NCBI GenBank assembly: GCA_036721445.1
Contig: DAIMKZ010000007.1
Location: 1 to 40,665 of the forward strand
Direction: 5' to 3'
Length of the DNA stretch: 40,665 nt
Source of the DNA: UBA4055 sp036721445
GTDB lineage: Bacteria > UBA4055
The notes beneath the pieces were generated by a model. It had not been told where the DNA came from, did no database searches, and saw only the letters and a program-made list of their open reading frames with translations. The position numbers and the translations under genes were made by a program. Shown in pieces: positions 8,525 to 16,191 of the stretch (positions are counted from its first letter, which is position 1; each line of letters begins with the position of its first letter).

Positions 8525-10024
8525 TTAAGGTGTTACAAGAACATAGTCATTCCTGCCGTTCCTGACGAATTTGACTATGTAGCTGTCTTTCCCGTCCTTT
8601 ACTTTGGCGGCGGCTTTCTTAAGATCGTCCACGCTTTTTATTTCAAAATGAACACCGGAAACTATGATCTTGTTAATTACGTCTCCCGCCTGCAGTTTCC
8701 CGAACAGTGCGGACTTATCATCAATATCGGTTACAATTACACCATTATCAACAGAAATATTAAACTTTTTTCTTAAAGCATCATCTAAATTTTCAACCTT
8801 TAAGCCTAACAGTTCTTCTGATTCTTTTTCAACCGCCGGATTGTCTTCAGAAGCTATCATTGAAGAACGGTCTCCAAGCTTCACTTTAAGCGTCTTTTCC
8901 TTTCCCTGTCTTAATATTTTAAAATCGATTTTCTTTCCCGGATCAAAAGCTGCCAGATCGAATCTGAACTGCTCAAGAGTTCTGATCTTTTTTCCTTCCA
9001 TTTCTATTATCACATCATCTGCCTGGAATCCGTACTCCTCGGCAGGAGTATCTTTTTCAACGGTAGCTACAAGGACACCTTCCTGGTCATCTTTAAGTCC
9101 CAGAACTTCCTTCTCAGCCTGAGTTATCTCTTTAGGCATTATCCCAAGATATGCTCTTTTTACTTTCCCGTCTTCTTTTAGGTTCGCGGATATCTTCTTG
9201 GCCATATTGATTGGGATAGCGAATCCAATTCCCTGAGCCTGTGCATTAATGGCGGCGTTTATACCTATGACCTCTCCCTTAATATTTAGCAGAGGTCCTC
9301 CGCTGTTGCCGGGGTTAATAGCTGTATCCGTCTGAATGAAGTCCTGAAAAACAGGTCCGTTCATTAGACCTATACCGGCTCTGTCTTTTGCACTGACTAC
9401 ACCTACGGTCACTGTTTTCTCAAGGCTGTATGGTGATCCTATTGCCACGACCCAGTCACCTACCCACATTTCATCTGAGTCTCCCAGCTTTGCTATTTCG
9501 TTTTCATCAAACTTCTTATCAATTTTTATTACGGCAAGATCTGTTTCCGGATCGTTCCCGACGATCTTAGCCTCGATCTCCTCGCCACTGTGCAGCCTTA
9601 CTATTATCTTATCCGCTTTCTCGACAACATGATTATTTGTCATAATATATCCGTCGGTCGTATATATAAAGCCGGATCCTTCTCCTTTCTGTATCTGCTT
9701 TCGGGTTTTAGGCTGCTGCTGCCGCTGTCTTCCTCCAAAGAAATCGTTAAAGAAAGGATCTGACTCGAAAAAACGGTCAAAAGGTGAAGTGTAATTATAT
9801 TCGAAACTTCTTTCAATCTTAATATTAACTACCGAAGGCATAACGTCCCTGGCAATTACTGCAAACCTTGAATGACCTTCGCTTGAATCATAAATGTCCA
9901 TTGCTCCGGTTGAGGATCCTGTTTCCACTGCTGACGCTTTATCGGTAAAGTCGAACTTTGCCGTAAGTAGTACTCCGAGAAGGATAAAAACTGCTGCGAA
10001 AATTAGATTTCTGATGATCTTCAT
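8525..10024 (-). CDS. degP: Periplasmic serine protease/chaperone of the DegP/HtrA (Do) family
   Basis: A 499-residue HtrA protease. An N-terminal hydrophobic segment (about 5-22) exports or anchors it. The trypsin-like domain has the triad His132 (TNNHVVE), Asp162 (ETDLAVIKID) and Ser241 (GNSGGPLLN). A Gln-rich linker loop (about 100-115) resembles the regulatory LA loop. Two PDZ domains follow, about 285-370 and 395-499. The family degrades or holds misfolded envelope proteins under heat or envelope stress. It lies 66 bases downstream of clpB and upstream of the sigma factor gene on the same strand, consistent with a proteostasis operon. ATG start with AGGAGAAAACC upstream. Confidence 0.92.
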   Translation of the reverse strand: MKIIRNLIFAAVFILLGVLLTAKFDFTDKASAVETGSSTGAMDIYDSSEGHSRFAVIARDVMPSVVNIKIERSFEYNYTSPFDRFFESDPFFNDFFGGRQRQQQPKTRKQIQKGEGSGFIYTTDGYIMTNNHVVEKADKIIVRLHSGEEIEAKIVGNDPETDLAVIKIDKKFDENEIAKLGDSDEMWVGDWVVAIGSPYSLEKTVTVGVVSAKDRAGIGLMNGPVFQDFIQTDTAINPGNSGGPLLNIKGEVIGINAAINAQAQGIGFAIPINMAKKISANLKEDGKVKRAYLGIMPKEITQAEKEVLGLKDDQEGVLVATVEKDTPAEEYGFQADDVIIEMEGKKIRTLEQFRFDLAAFDPGKKIDFKILRQGKEKTLKVKLGDRSSMIASEDNPAVEKESEELLGLKVENLDDALRKKFNISVDNGVIVTDIDDKSALFGKLQAGDVINKIIVSGVHFEIKSVDDLKKAAAKVKDGKDSYIVKFVRNGRNDYVLVTP

Positions 10025-10090
10025 GGTTTTCTCCTGTGTTTATTTGTGCTTTATACATTCATAAATTTTAATTTGTTCGCAAAATATTTG

Positions 10091-12646
10091 TTAAAGCAGT
10101 GTGCTCAACTCGATCCTGTCTCCGGGGACTGCGTCTCCGTTCAGGATCTTTACCGACAGATTGTTGAGAACGGTTTTCTCGATCAGCCTTTTGAGAGGAC
10201 GCGCACCGAATACGGGATCGTAACCTTTTTCAGTCAGATATTCTCTGGATTTTTCATCGACAACGATTTTAATATCCTTTTCCTCAAGCCTTTTATTAAC
10301 ATCCGCCAGCAGTCTCTCCGTTATCTGAAGTATCACGTCTTTTCCGAGCTTGTTGAATACGATTATGTCGTCTATCCTGTTAACGAACTCCGGTCTGAGC
10401 ATTTTTTTGACCATTGAGATAACTTCGGCTTTCTTTTCTGCGGTAACTTTATCGACCGAAGCGAACAGATCGGATCCGAGGTTGGAGGTCATTATTATGA
10501 TCGTGTTCTTGAAGTTGACCGTGCGACCCTTATTATCGGTCAGCCTTCCGTCGTCGAGGACCTGAAGAAGAATGTTGAACACCTGCGGATGCGCTTTTTC
10601 GATCTCGTCGAAAAGTACTATCGAGAAAGGCTTCTTTCTGACAGCGTCCGTAAGCTGACCGCCCTCGTCGTATCCGACGTATCCCGGCGGAGGACCGATC
10701 AGCCTTGTTACCGAGAACGCTTCCATATATTCGCTCATGTCTATCCTTATCATCGCGTTCTCGGAGTCGAACATGAACTCGGCCAGCGCTCTTGCCAGCT
10801 CGGTCTTCCCTACGCCTGTAGAGCCGAGGAATATGAACGAGGCTATTGGTCTGTTCGGATCCTGGAGACCCGCCCTGTTCCTGCGGAGAGCTTCCGAGAC
10901 CACTTTCAAAGCTTCGTCCTGTCCTTTTACGCGCATACCGAGAAGTTCCTCCATCTTAAGAAGTTTTTCCTTTTCGCTCTCGAGAAGCTTTGAAACGGGA
11001 ATGTGCGTCCATCTTGAAATTATCTCCGCTATCTCGTTCTCGCCTATCTCCTCCTTGAGCATCCTTCTGCCCGACTGGAAGCTTTCCATTTTCGCGGTGG
11101 CGTCGTCTATCCTTTTCTTTACCGAAGGTATTTCCTGATAGCGGAGTTTCGATACTTTCTCAAGCTCTCCGTTCCTTTCGGCTATCGACTCCTCGTTCTT
11201 CAGCGCGTCGAGTTTTTTCGTATTTTCGCGGATGACGGCAATGTACTCCTTTTCCTGCTCCCAGTGCACCTTAAGCTCATCAGCCTCAGCCTTCAGCTCA
11301 GCTATTTCCTTATTAATATCATCGAGTCTTTCTTTCGACTTTTTATCCTTCTCTTTCGCGACCGCCTGCTTCTCTATCTCGAGCTGAACTATCTTTCTCT
11401 GAAGTATCTCGATGTCTTCCGGCAGCGATTCTATCTCGAGCTTCAGCTTGGATGCGGCCTCGTCTATCAGGTCGATGGCCTTGTCCGGCAGGAACCTGTC
11501 GGAGATGTACCTTGCGGACAGCTTCGCAGCCGTGATCAGCGCGGCGTCGGAGATCCTTACCCCGTGATGGACCTCGTATTTATCCTTGATCCCGCGCAGG
11601 ATCGATATCGTGTCCTCGACCGAAGGCTCGTCTATCATGACAGGCTGGAACCTGCGCTCGAACGCCGCGTCTTTTTCTATGTACTTGCGGTACTCCGACA
11701 CTGTCGTCGCCCCGATGACCTTGATCTCCCCTCTTGCGAGAGCCGGTTTGAGCATGTTAGAGGCGTCCATCGCCCCTTCCGCCGCACCCGCTCCGACAAG
11801 AGTGTGGAGCTCGTCGATGAAAAGTATAAGCTTTCCTTCGGATGTCTCGACCTCCTTCAGAACCGCCTTCAGCCTCTCCTCGAACTCGCCCCTGAATTTC
11901 GCTCCGGCTATAAGAGCAGCAAGGTCGAGAGCTATGATACGCTTGTTCTTCAGGTTCTCGGGAACGTCCTTTCTGACTATTCTGTGCGCGATCCCTTCCG
12001 CAATAGCCGTCTTACCCGTTCCGGGTTCTCCTATAAGTACGGGATTATTCTTCGTCCTTCTCGTCAGTATCTGAAGTACCCTTCTTATCTCCGTGTCCCT
12101 GCCTATAACAGGATCGAGCTTCTCTTTCTCGGCAAGTTCGTTAAGGTCGCGGGTATATTTCTTCAGAACTTCATATTTAGCCTCGGGGTCGGAATCCTGC
12201 ACTCTCTGATTACCTCTGACGGACTTCAGAAGTTTAAGTATCGTATCGTGGTCTATTTTAAGATCAGCAAAAATCCTGTAAAGCGAGCCTTTCTTTTCTT
12301 TCAGTACCGTCAGGAAAATATGTTCAAGACTTAAAAATTCATCGCCCATCTCACCGGCTGTCTTAAAAGATGCTTCAAGTATTTCGTTGAATCCTGACGA
12401 CAGGTACAACTGAGCCGCAGCGGAATTTACTTTAGCCAGTTTCGACAGTTCAGTCTCGACCTTCGATGCCACTATAGCCAGATCGACGCCCGACCTTTTA
12501 ATAAGGGTCGTAATAATATTTTCATCTTTTAACACATTGAATATAAAATGCAGCCCGTTGATCTCCGGCGATCTCCGTTCCTTTGCGGTGGTCATGGCCA
12601 AGTTCAGATATTCCTGCACTTTTACTGTCATTTTCTCGAAATTCAT
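10091..12646 (-). CDS. clpB: ClpB disaggregase (Hsp100)
   Basis: A full-length 851-residue ClpB. An N-terminal Clp repeat domain covers about residues 1-145. NBD1 has Walker A GEPGTGKT (206-213) and Walker B LILFIDELH. The coiled-coil middle domain, about 400-520 and rich in Lys/Glu, is the DnaK-docking wedge that separates ClpB from ClpA and ClpC. NBD2 has Walker A GSTGVGKT near residue 606 and Walker B FSIVLFDEIEKAH. With DnaK it threads aggregated proteins through its hexameric pore. The ATG is preceded by GAGGAG. A sigma-54-like promoter lies 39-54 bases upstream, while the HrcA/CIRCE inverted repeat common at chaperone genes was not found. The GC-rich core matches other conserved genes. 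Confidence 0.96.
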   Translation of the reverse strand: MNFEKMTVKVQEYLNLAMTTAKERRSPEINGLHFIFNVLKDENIITTLIKRSGVDLAIVASKVETELSKLAKVNSAAAQLYLSSGFNEILEASFKTAGEMGDEFLSLEHIFLTVLKEKKGSLYRIFADLKIDHDTILKLLKSVRGNQRVQDSDPEAKYEVLKKYTRDLNELAEKEKLDPVIGRDTEIRRVLQILTRRTKNNPVLIGEPGTGKTAIAEGIAHRIVRKDVPENLKNKRIIALDLAALIAGAKFRGEFEERLKAVLKEVETSEGKLILFIDELHTLVGAGAAEGAMDASNMLKPALARGEIKVIGATTVSEYRKYIEKDAAFERRFQPVMIDEPSVEDTISILRGIKDKYEVHHGVRISDAALITAAKLSARYISDRFLPDKAIDLIDEAASKLKLEIESLPEDIEILQRKIVQLEIEKQAVAKEKDKKSKERLDDINKEIAELKAEADELKVHWEQEKEYIAVIRENTKKLDALKNEESIAERNGELEKVSKLRYQEIPSVKKRIDDATAKMESFQSGRRMLKEEIGENEIAEIISRWTHIPVSKLLESEKEKLLKMEELLGMRVKGQDEALKVVSEALRRNRAGLQDPNRPIASFIFLGSTGVGKTELARALAEFMFDSENAMIRIDMSEYMEAFSVTRLIGPPPGYVGYDEGGQLTDAVRKKPFSIVLFDEIEKAHPQVFNILLQVLDDGRLTDNKGRTVNFKNTIIIMTSNLGSDLFASVDKVTAEKKAEVISMVKKMLRPEFVNRIDDIIVFNKLGKDVILQITERLLADVNKRLEEKDIKIVVDEKSREYLTEKGYDPVFGARPLKRLIEKTVLNNLSVKILNGDAVPGDRIELSTLL

Positions 12647-12684
12647 GTCAGTCTCCTCTTTCAGTTTTACGCACTTAGATAAAT

Positions 12685-12700
12685 TGCAAGTATTGTGCCA
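12685..12700 (-). promoter_or_regulatory. Candidate sigma-54 (-24/-12) promoter of clpB
   Basis: On the minus strand the sequence reads TGGCAC, five bases, TTGCA, with GG and GC separated by exactly 10 bases as RpoN requires. Transcription would begin near 12674, about 28 bases before the clpB ATG. No sigma-70-like TTGnnn-17-TAnnTT pair was found in this gap. The match is to sequence only; no RpoN gene or enhancer-binding protein gene is in the window. Confidence 0.5.
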
Positions 12701-12791
12701 TAAGGATCTGAAAGGTATAAAAAACCAAAAAAGAAGGATTACTGATAAGACAGAAAATACAACCTGATAAATTTACTTTGAGTTCTAAGCC

Positions 12792-13229
12792 TTAAATATT
12801 AAAATATTCACCGTTCCACGGATTGAACAGTGCCGCGCCGCTCTCTTTCATATCAGAAATATTACGCGTAACCACTGTCAAATCGTCAGCTATTCCGATC
12901 GAAGCGATAATTCCGTCTATAGCCGGGAGAGTTCTTCCTAAATTTTCCGAAAGAGCCTGAACTTTTCCCCATACTTTTGCGGCATCAATACCGAACGGAA
13001 TGATCTTGTTCTCGAATCTTTTTTTCAAGTCAAGTTCAACCCAGTTGACCAGTTCAGCTTTTCTATTGCTGTCTGAGATCTTTTCTATCCCTTTTGTGAT
13101 CTCTCCGACAGTAATAACTGAAATATATAAAAGATTTTCATCTGTTTTCGAGATCCATTCAGTTACATTTTTGTCCGGCGCTTTTTTTATCAGCTCGGAA
13201 ATAACGCAGGTGTCGAGTAAAAACTTCAT
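12792..13229 (-). CDS. PIN-domain ribonuclease toxin (VapC/FitB type)
   Basis: A 145-residue PIN protein. The acidic metal-site residues are visible as Asp6 (FLLDTCVISELIKK), Glu43 (ITVGEITKGIEK) and Asp105 (PAIDGIIASI), followed by VVTRNISDM. VISELIKK and the LPAIDGIIA segment resemble the FitB-like branch. VapC toxins cut tRNA or rRNA when the paired antitoxin is degraded. It overlaps the antitoxin gene by four bases, as in most such modules. It lies between the clpB promoter region and the antitoxin, and reads toward clpB. The RNA target is unknown. Confidence 0.88.
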   Translation of the reverse strand: MKFLLDTCVISELIKKAPDKNVTEWISKTDENLLYISVITVGEITKGIEKISDSNRKAELVNWVELDLKKRFENKIIPFGIDAAKVWGKVQALSENLGRTLPAIDGIIASIGIADDLTVVTRNISDMKESGAALFNPWNGEYFNI

Positions 13230-13489
13230 AATTCGATCTCGCGGGGTTTTTCTTTACTTCTCTGTATGTCAAGTACTTCTCTGGCCAGCGGGGAGTTCTT
13301 AAAAAATTTTACAAGATCAGTTTTGTGACCGGAAAGTTTTTTGTAATCTTCGATCGAAATAATTACCACGGTATCCTTCCCGTGCCTTGTCACTATCTGA
13401 GGACATTCATTAACCGCATATTCAACAAGACTGCTGAACTTGTTTTTTGCTTCCTGGAGCTGCCAGTGGTTTTTAATTGCGTGCGTCAT
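13226..13489 (-). CDS. Phd/YefM-family antitoxin
   Basis: An 87-residue protein. The N-terminal half (WQLQEAKNKFSSLVEYA, then GKDTVVIISIEDYKKLSG) matches the Phd/YefM DNA-binding and dimer fold. The C-terminal third (PLAREVLDIQRSKEKPRE) is charged and would wrap around the PIN toxin. ATG start with GGAG six bases upstream. The promoter and a repeated CTGTCTA operator lie directly upstream, consistent with autorepression by the antitoxin or the toxin-antitoxin complex. First gene of the module; toxin start overlaps its stop. Confidence 0.88.
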   Translation of the reverse strand: MTHAIKNHWQLQEAKNKFSSLVEYAVNECPQIVTRHGKDTVVIISIEDYKKLSGHKTDLVKFFKNSPLAREVLDIQRSKEKPREIEL

Positions 13490-13510
13490 CAGTGTCTCCT
13501 TTTTTATGAA

Positions 13511-13526
13511 CTGTCTAGACTGTCTA
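13511..13526 (-). promoter_or_regulatory. Likely antitoxin operator: CTGTCTA repeated at 9-bp period
   Basis: CTGTCTA occurs at 13511-13517 and again at 13520-13526, and the overlapping GTCTAGAC (13513-13520) is a perfect palindrome. The site lies just downstream of the -10 element, where a bound Phd-type dimer would block transcription. That it is an operator is inferred from position and symmetry. Confidence 0.45.
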
Positions 13527-13527
13527 T

Positions 13528-13556
13528 AATTTAACAGATTTATTTAGAATTGTCAA
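13528..13556 (-). promoter_or_regulatory. Promoter of the Phd/PIN toxin-antitoxin module
   Basis: On the minus strand TTGACA (13556-13551), 17 bp, TAAATT (13533-13528), about 39 bases before the antitoxin ATG. Confidence 0.6.
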
Positions 13557-13594
13557 GACGGAATGTCAGTTTCGTATCCTGTTTAAATTTCCAC

Positions 13595-13623
13595 TTTACT
13601 TTTTAACTCTCCTCGATTAAATT
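13595..13623 (+). promoter_or_regulatory. Weak candidate promoter of the AT-rich secreted-protein gene
   Basis: TTTACT (13595-13600), 17 bp, TAAATT (13618-13623), 36 bases before the ATG at 13660. The -35 is poor and the region is AT-rich, so this could be chance. Confidence 0.3.
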
Positions 13624-13659
13624 ACGAAAATATACATCTTATTCAGATAGGGAGGGATC

Positions 13660-15399
13660 ATGAACAGACTGTCAATTTTTACCGCCGCTACTATTGTTGC
13701 TACTTTGGCTAGTCCTTTTGTTGGCAATAAAGCTTTTTCACAGGAAAAATATGATTATGGTATTGAATTGCTGTTTAAGACTGGATTGAATGGAAGTTCT
13801 ACTGATCCTGCTCAAGATGCTAACGTTACAATTACTGCTCTAGACATTGATATGGATATACAAAGTCAGACTTTACCCTTGGATGGAATGGGAGGCGTTC
13901 TTTTTTCAAATGCTTACACTGATATTCCAAGTGCTTTGTTTACAACTATAAAATATGATTTTAAGGTTAATGGAGATAAATTAGGAATTAATATTCCTAA
14001 TGTTGTTGAAGCTAACATTTACAATGAAGCTGGACAATTGGTTTATTCCAAAAACTTTGACGGCAGGACCTCTGTAAGCGTCCCGGCAGCACCGGAAAAG
14101 ATCTCAGGCGAAAAACTTTTCTACCGCTTCAAAGATTCCGGCGGCAAATGTTACGACCTCAGGAAAATAGGAACGGACAAAATCTGCGGCTACGCAAAAA
14201 GCGGCGCGTGGAATAAGACTTTCATCCAAGAAAAAGACGGAAGTAAAGTAGAAATTGGCGGAAAAGGAAAAGCAACAACAAGATATGAAGTTAAAATTGT
14301 TCCTAATGATGGTAGTAATATGGAAAAAACTGAAGTTGATACAATAAATGTTTTACTTCAAGATGGAAGACAAACTTTCGAAATGTATGATTTAGAGAAA
14401 ATCAAACAACAAAAAAGAATTATGGGAACCGTAAGAAATTTAGAAAATTTAAATGGTGTTGATAATGCTAAAGTTTTAGTTAGCAAAATGCTTTCAGATG
14501 GAAGTTTCCAAGATTTAGACTCTGTATTCACTGATTTTTTAGGAGAATATACTACTAATAGAATTGATATTCAAGACTCACTTTATTTGAGACTTAAGAA
14601 GGATGGTTTTATTAATACAGTTATTAGAGATTGGGGCAATATGATTGATCATGATCAAGGTTACTTTATTTCAAAATTTCCTATGACTGCAAGAACTAAT
14701 CATGCAGATACTTTACAAACTGGTAAGTATAAACAATCTAATGTTGATTTTTTAATGATTCCAAATTGGAATACTCATCCTTTGTATGCTTCAGCTATTG
14801 CTGAACAAAATGCTTTGGGAAATCCTATTACTGAATATAATAATGAAATGTTTGTAGAAGGAAGGGCAAATTTAAGTTGTCAGGCATGGAGAAATAAAGA
14901 AAGATTGGGAATTTATTTAGTTCCAGGTGAGTTCACAACTTCTGAAAGAGATAGTATGGTGGCATGGCTTGATGAAGAAGCAAAAGCAACTGGTTATAGT
15001 GGAGGATTTGATGAGAAGTTTGAATTATTATCTCTAGAACCTACAGATTCAAATGCATCTTACTTACGAGTCATTAAAGGAGATAACGTATTTTCGGGTT
15101 GGGAATATACAAATGATGATGCCGTCGCTAATGGATATATTCCTGATATTATTAGACGTGGTGGTGAAGTAAAAACATATCTTAATCCCACTAATAAAAA
15201 TGAAGCATTAAAAGAATTAACATCCAGAGTTACTGAATCCAATACTGTTTCATGTATCGGTAATTCAAATGCAATACCTTCATATATTACAAAGACTGAC
15301 CAAATAAAAAGAACATATCATTTGAAAATGGACGCTAATGAACACAACTCTAATAGAGAAGAATTCATTACCATCTTGCCACCTACAAAGTTAAAATAA
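13660..15399 (+). CDS. Secreted protein of unknown function, AT-rich and compositionally mosaic
   Basis: A 579-residue protein not recognised as a named family. A signal peptide of about residues 1-27 ends at AFSQ. Residues about 110-150 (ANIYNEAGQLVYSKNFDG) resemble the beta-sandwich motif common in FCB secreted proteins. Residues about 265-325 (IMGTVRNLENLNGVDNAKVL onward) look like a carboxypeptidase-regulatory-like Ig fold. The C-terminal 230 residues, including a segment around GIYLVPGEFTTSERDSM, have no recognised motif; no HExxH or catalytic signature was seen. Composition is strikingly low: 16-17 of 60 bases are G/C in the lines at 14401 and 14701, with AGA, TTA, GGA and CCT codons. 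The stretch about 14050-14250 has 28-32 of 60 and resident-like codons. Start: ATG after GGGAGG. It sits between two toxin-antitoxin modules and is probably acquired. Confidence 0.8.
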   Translation: MNRLSIFTAATIVATLASPFVGNKAFSQEKYDYGIELLFKTGLNGSSTDPAQDANVTITALDIDMDIQSQTLPLDGMGGVLFSNAYTDIPSALFTTIKYDFKVNGDKLGINIPNVVEANIYNEAGQLVYSKNFDGRTSVSVPAAPEKISGEKLFYRFKDSGGKCYDLRKIGTDKICGYAKSGAWNKTFIQEKDGSKVEIGGKGKATTRYEVKIVPNDGSNMEKTEVDTINVLLQDGRQTFEMYDLEKIKQQKRIMGTVRNLENLNGVDNAKVLVSKMLSDGSFQDLDSVFTDFLGEYTTNRIDIQDSLYLRLKKDGFINTVIRDWGNMIDHDQGYFISKFPMTARTNHADTLQTGKYKQSNVDFLMIPNWNTHPLYASAIAEQNALGNPITEYNNEMFVEGRANLSCQAWRNKERLGIYLVPGEFTTSERDSMVAWLDEEAKATGYSGGFDEKFELLSLEPTDSNASYLRVIKGDNVFSGWEYTNDDAVANGYIPDIIRRGGEVKTYLNPTNKNEALKELTSRVTESNTVSCIGNSNAIPSYITKTDQIKRTYHLKMDANEHNSNREEFITILPPTKLK

Positions 15400-15442
15400 A
15401 TTTTTTAGTTTATTTAAAATATTCTCAACAAATTTGAATCAT

Positions 15443-15465
15443 ACCGCCCGCTGAGGCGGTTTTTT
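15443..15465 (+). terminator. Rho-independent terminator after the AT-rich gene
   Basis: Perfect 6-bp stem ACCGCC / GGCGGT with a 6-base loop, followed by a run of T. It ends two bases before the operator arm of the next module, insulating the two. Confidence 0.8.
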
Positions 15466-15466
15466 A

Positions 15467-15516
15467 TTGTCCGGACTTGACATAGCCGTATTATTTTATT
15501 ATATTAGTACGGACAA
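15467..15516 (+). promoter_or_regulatory. Inverted-repeat operator bracketing the second toxin-antitoxin promoter
   Basis: TTGTCCGGAC (15467-15476) and GTACGGACAA (15507-15516) are inverted copies matching at 9 of 10 bases, 30 bp apart, exactly flanking the promoter. The left arm also contains the palindrome GTCCGGAC. Binding of the ribbon-helix-helix antitoxin to both arms would cover the -35 and -10. The role is inferred. Confidence 0.6.
15477..15505 (+). promoter_or_regulatory. Promoter of the RHH/PIN module and probably moeA
   Basis: TTGACA (15477-15482), 17 bp, TATATT (15500-15505), about 30 bases before the antitoxin ATG. One of the strongest promoter matches in the window. Confidence 0.75.
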
Positions 15517-15535
15517 CAATACTGAGGGCAGATCA

Positions 15536-15775
15536 ATGAATACGAAGCTGACTATAAAACTGGATAAAGATGTAATCGAAAAAGCCAAGGATTATGTCAA
15601 AAAGGAGAAGACAAGCCTTTCTAAAATGATAGAAAATTATCTGCTGTCCCTGGTGGCAAAAAAACCTCAAAACGAAATCACTCCGCTTGTAAAGAGCCTT
15701 TCGGGTGTAATAAAACAGCCTGCCGATGACTATAAAAAGGACTATACGGACTATCTGGCGGAGAAGTATAAATGA
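15536..15775 (+). CDS. Antitoxin of the ribbon-helix-helix type (VapB-like)
   Basis: A 79-residue protein. The start MNTKLTIKLDKDVIEKAKDY, then KKEKTSLSKMIENYLLSL, is a ribbon-helix-helix DNA-binding fold of the type often paired with PIN toxins. The C-terminal tail (KPQNEITPLVKSLSGV onward) would bind the toxin. The frame can be extended to a TTG at 15467, but that start would lie on the promoter itself; the ATG at 15536 is chosen, with GAGGGC upstream. It overlaps the PIN gene by four bases. Confidence 0.85.
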   Translation: MNTKLTIKLDKDVIEKAKDYVKKEKTSLSKMIENYLLSLVAKKPQNEITPLVKSLSGVIKQPADDYKKDYTDYLAEKYK

Positions 15776-16191
15776 AAGACAAAGTGCTTGTTGACACGAA
15801 TATAGTGATCGATCTTATGTCGAAAAGAGAAAATTTTTACTATCCTGCAGCGCAACTTTTCAGTCTCGCAGACAAAAACAAGGTCGAACTCTGCATTTCT
15901 TCTCTGACTTTCGCCAACGCGTATTATCTGATCTCAAAGGAACTCGGAAGAACTGAGACCGGAAAAATTCTGTCACAATTTAAAGTTCTTGTAAAAATAC
16001 TTCCGATGGACGATAAAATAATCGGGCTTGCCCTCAACTCCGAATTTTCCGACTTCGAGGACGCCGTTCAGTACTATACCGCGATCGAAAACGGTTTGAA
16101 TGTAATAATAACGCGGAATCTAAAGGATTTTAAATCGTCAGCTATACCTGTCATGACTGCAGAAAACTATCTTTCAACGGGAAGACTATGA
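15772..16191 (+). CDS. PIN-domain ribonuclease toxin (VapC-like)
   Basis: A 139-residue PIN protein. VLVDTNIVIDLM carries the first Asp (Asp8), EFSDFEDAVQYYTA (91-104) carries the acidic cluster typical of the subfamily paired with short RHH antitoxins, and VIITRNLKDF is the last PIN motif. It should be an Mg2+-dependent RNase held inactive by the preceding gene product. It overlaps the antitoxin by four bases and the moeA start by four bases, so moeA appears translationally coupled to a toxin gene, which is unusual. The RNA target is unknown. Confidence 0.87.
   Translation: MKDKVLVDTNIVIDLMSKRENFYYPAAQLFSLADKNKVELCISSLTFANAYYLISKELGRTETGKILSQFKVLVKILPMDDKIIGLALNSEFSDFEDAVQYYTAIENGLNVIITRNLKDFKSSAIPVMTAENYLSTGRL

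Noticed and set aside
11264..12334. 356-residue open frame on the plus strand inside clpB
   Set aside because: Shadow of the clpB coding sequence, no ribosome site or domain.
12647..12791. CIRCE (HrcA) inverted repeat upstream of clpB
   Set aside because: GCACTTAG near 12671 looks like part of one arm, but no inverted GAGTGCTAA partner at 9-base spacing exists.
15467..15535. Longer N-terminus of the RHH antitoxin starting at TTG 15467
   Set aside because: It would translate the operator and promoter; the ATG at 15536 has a ribosome site.
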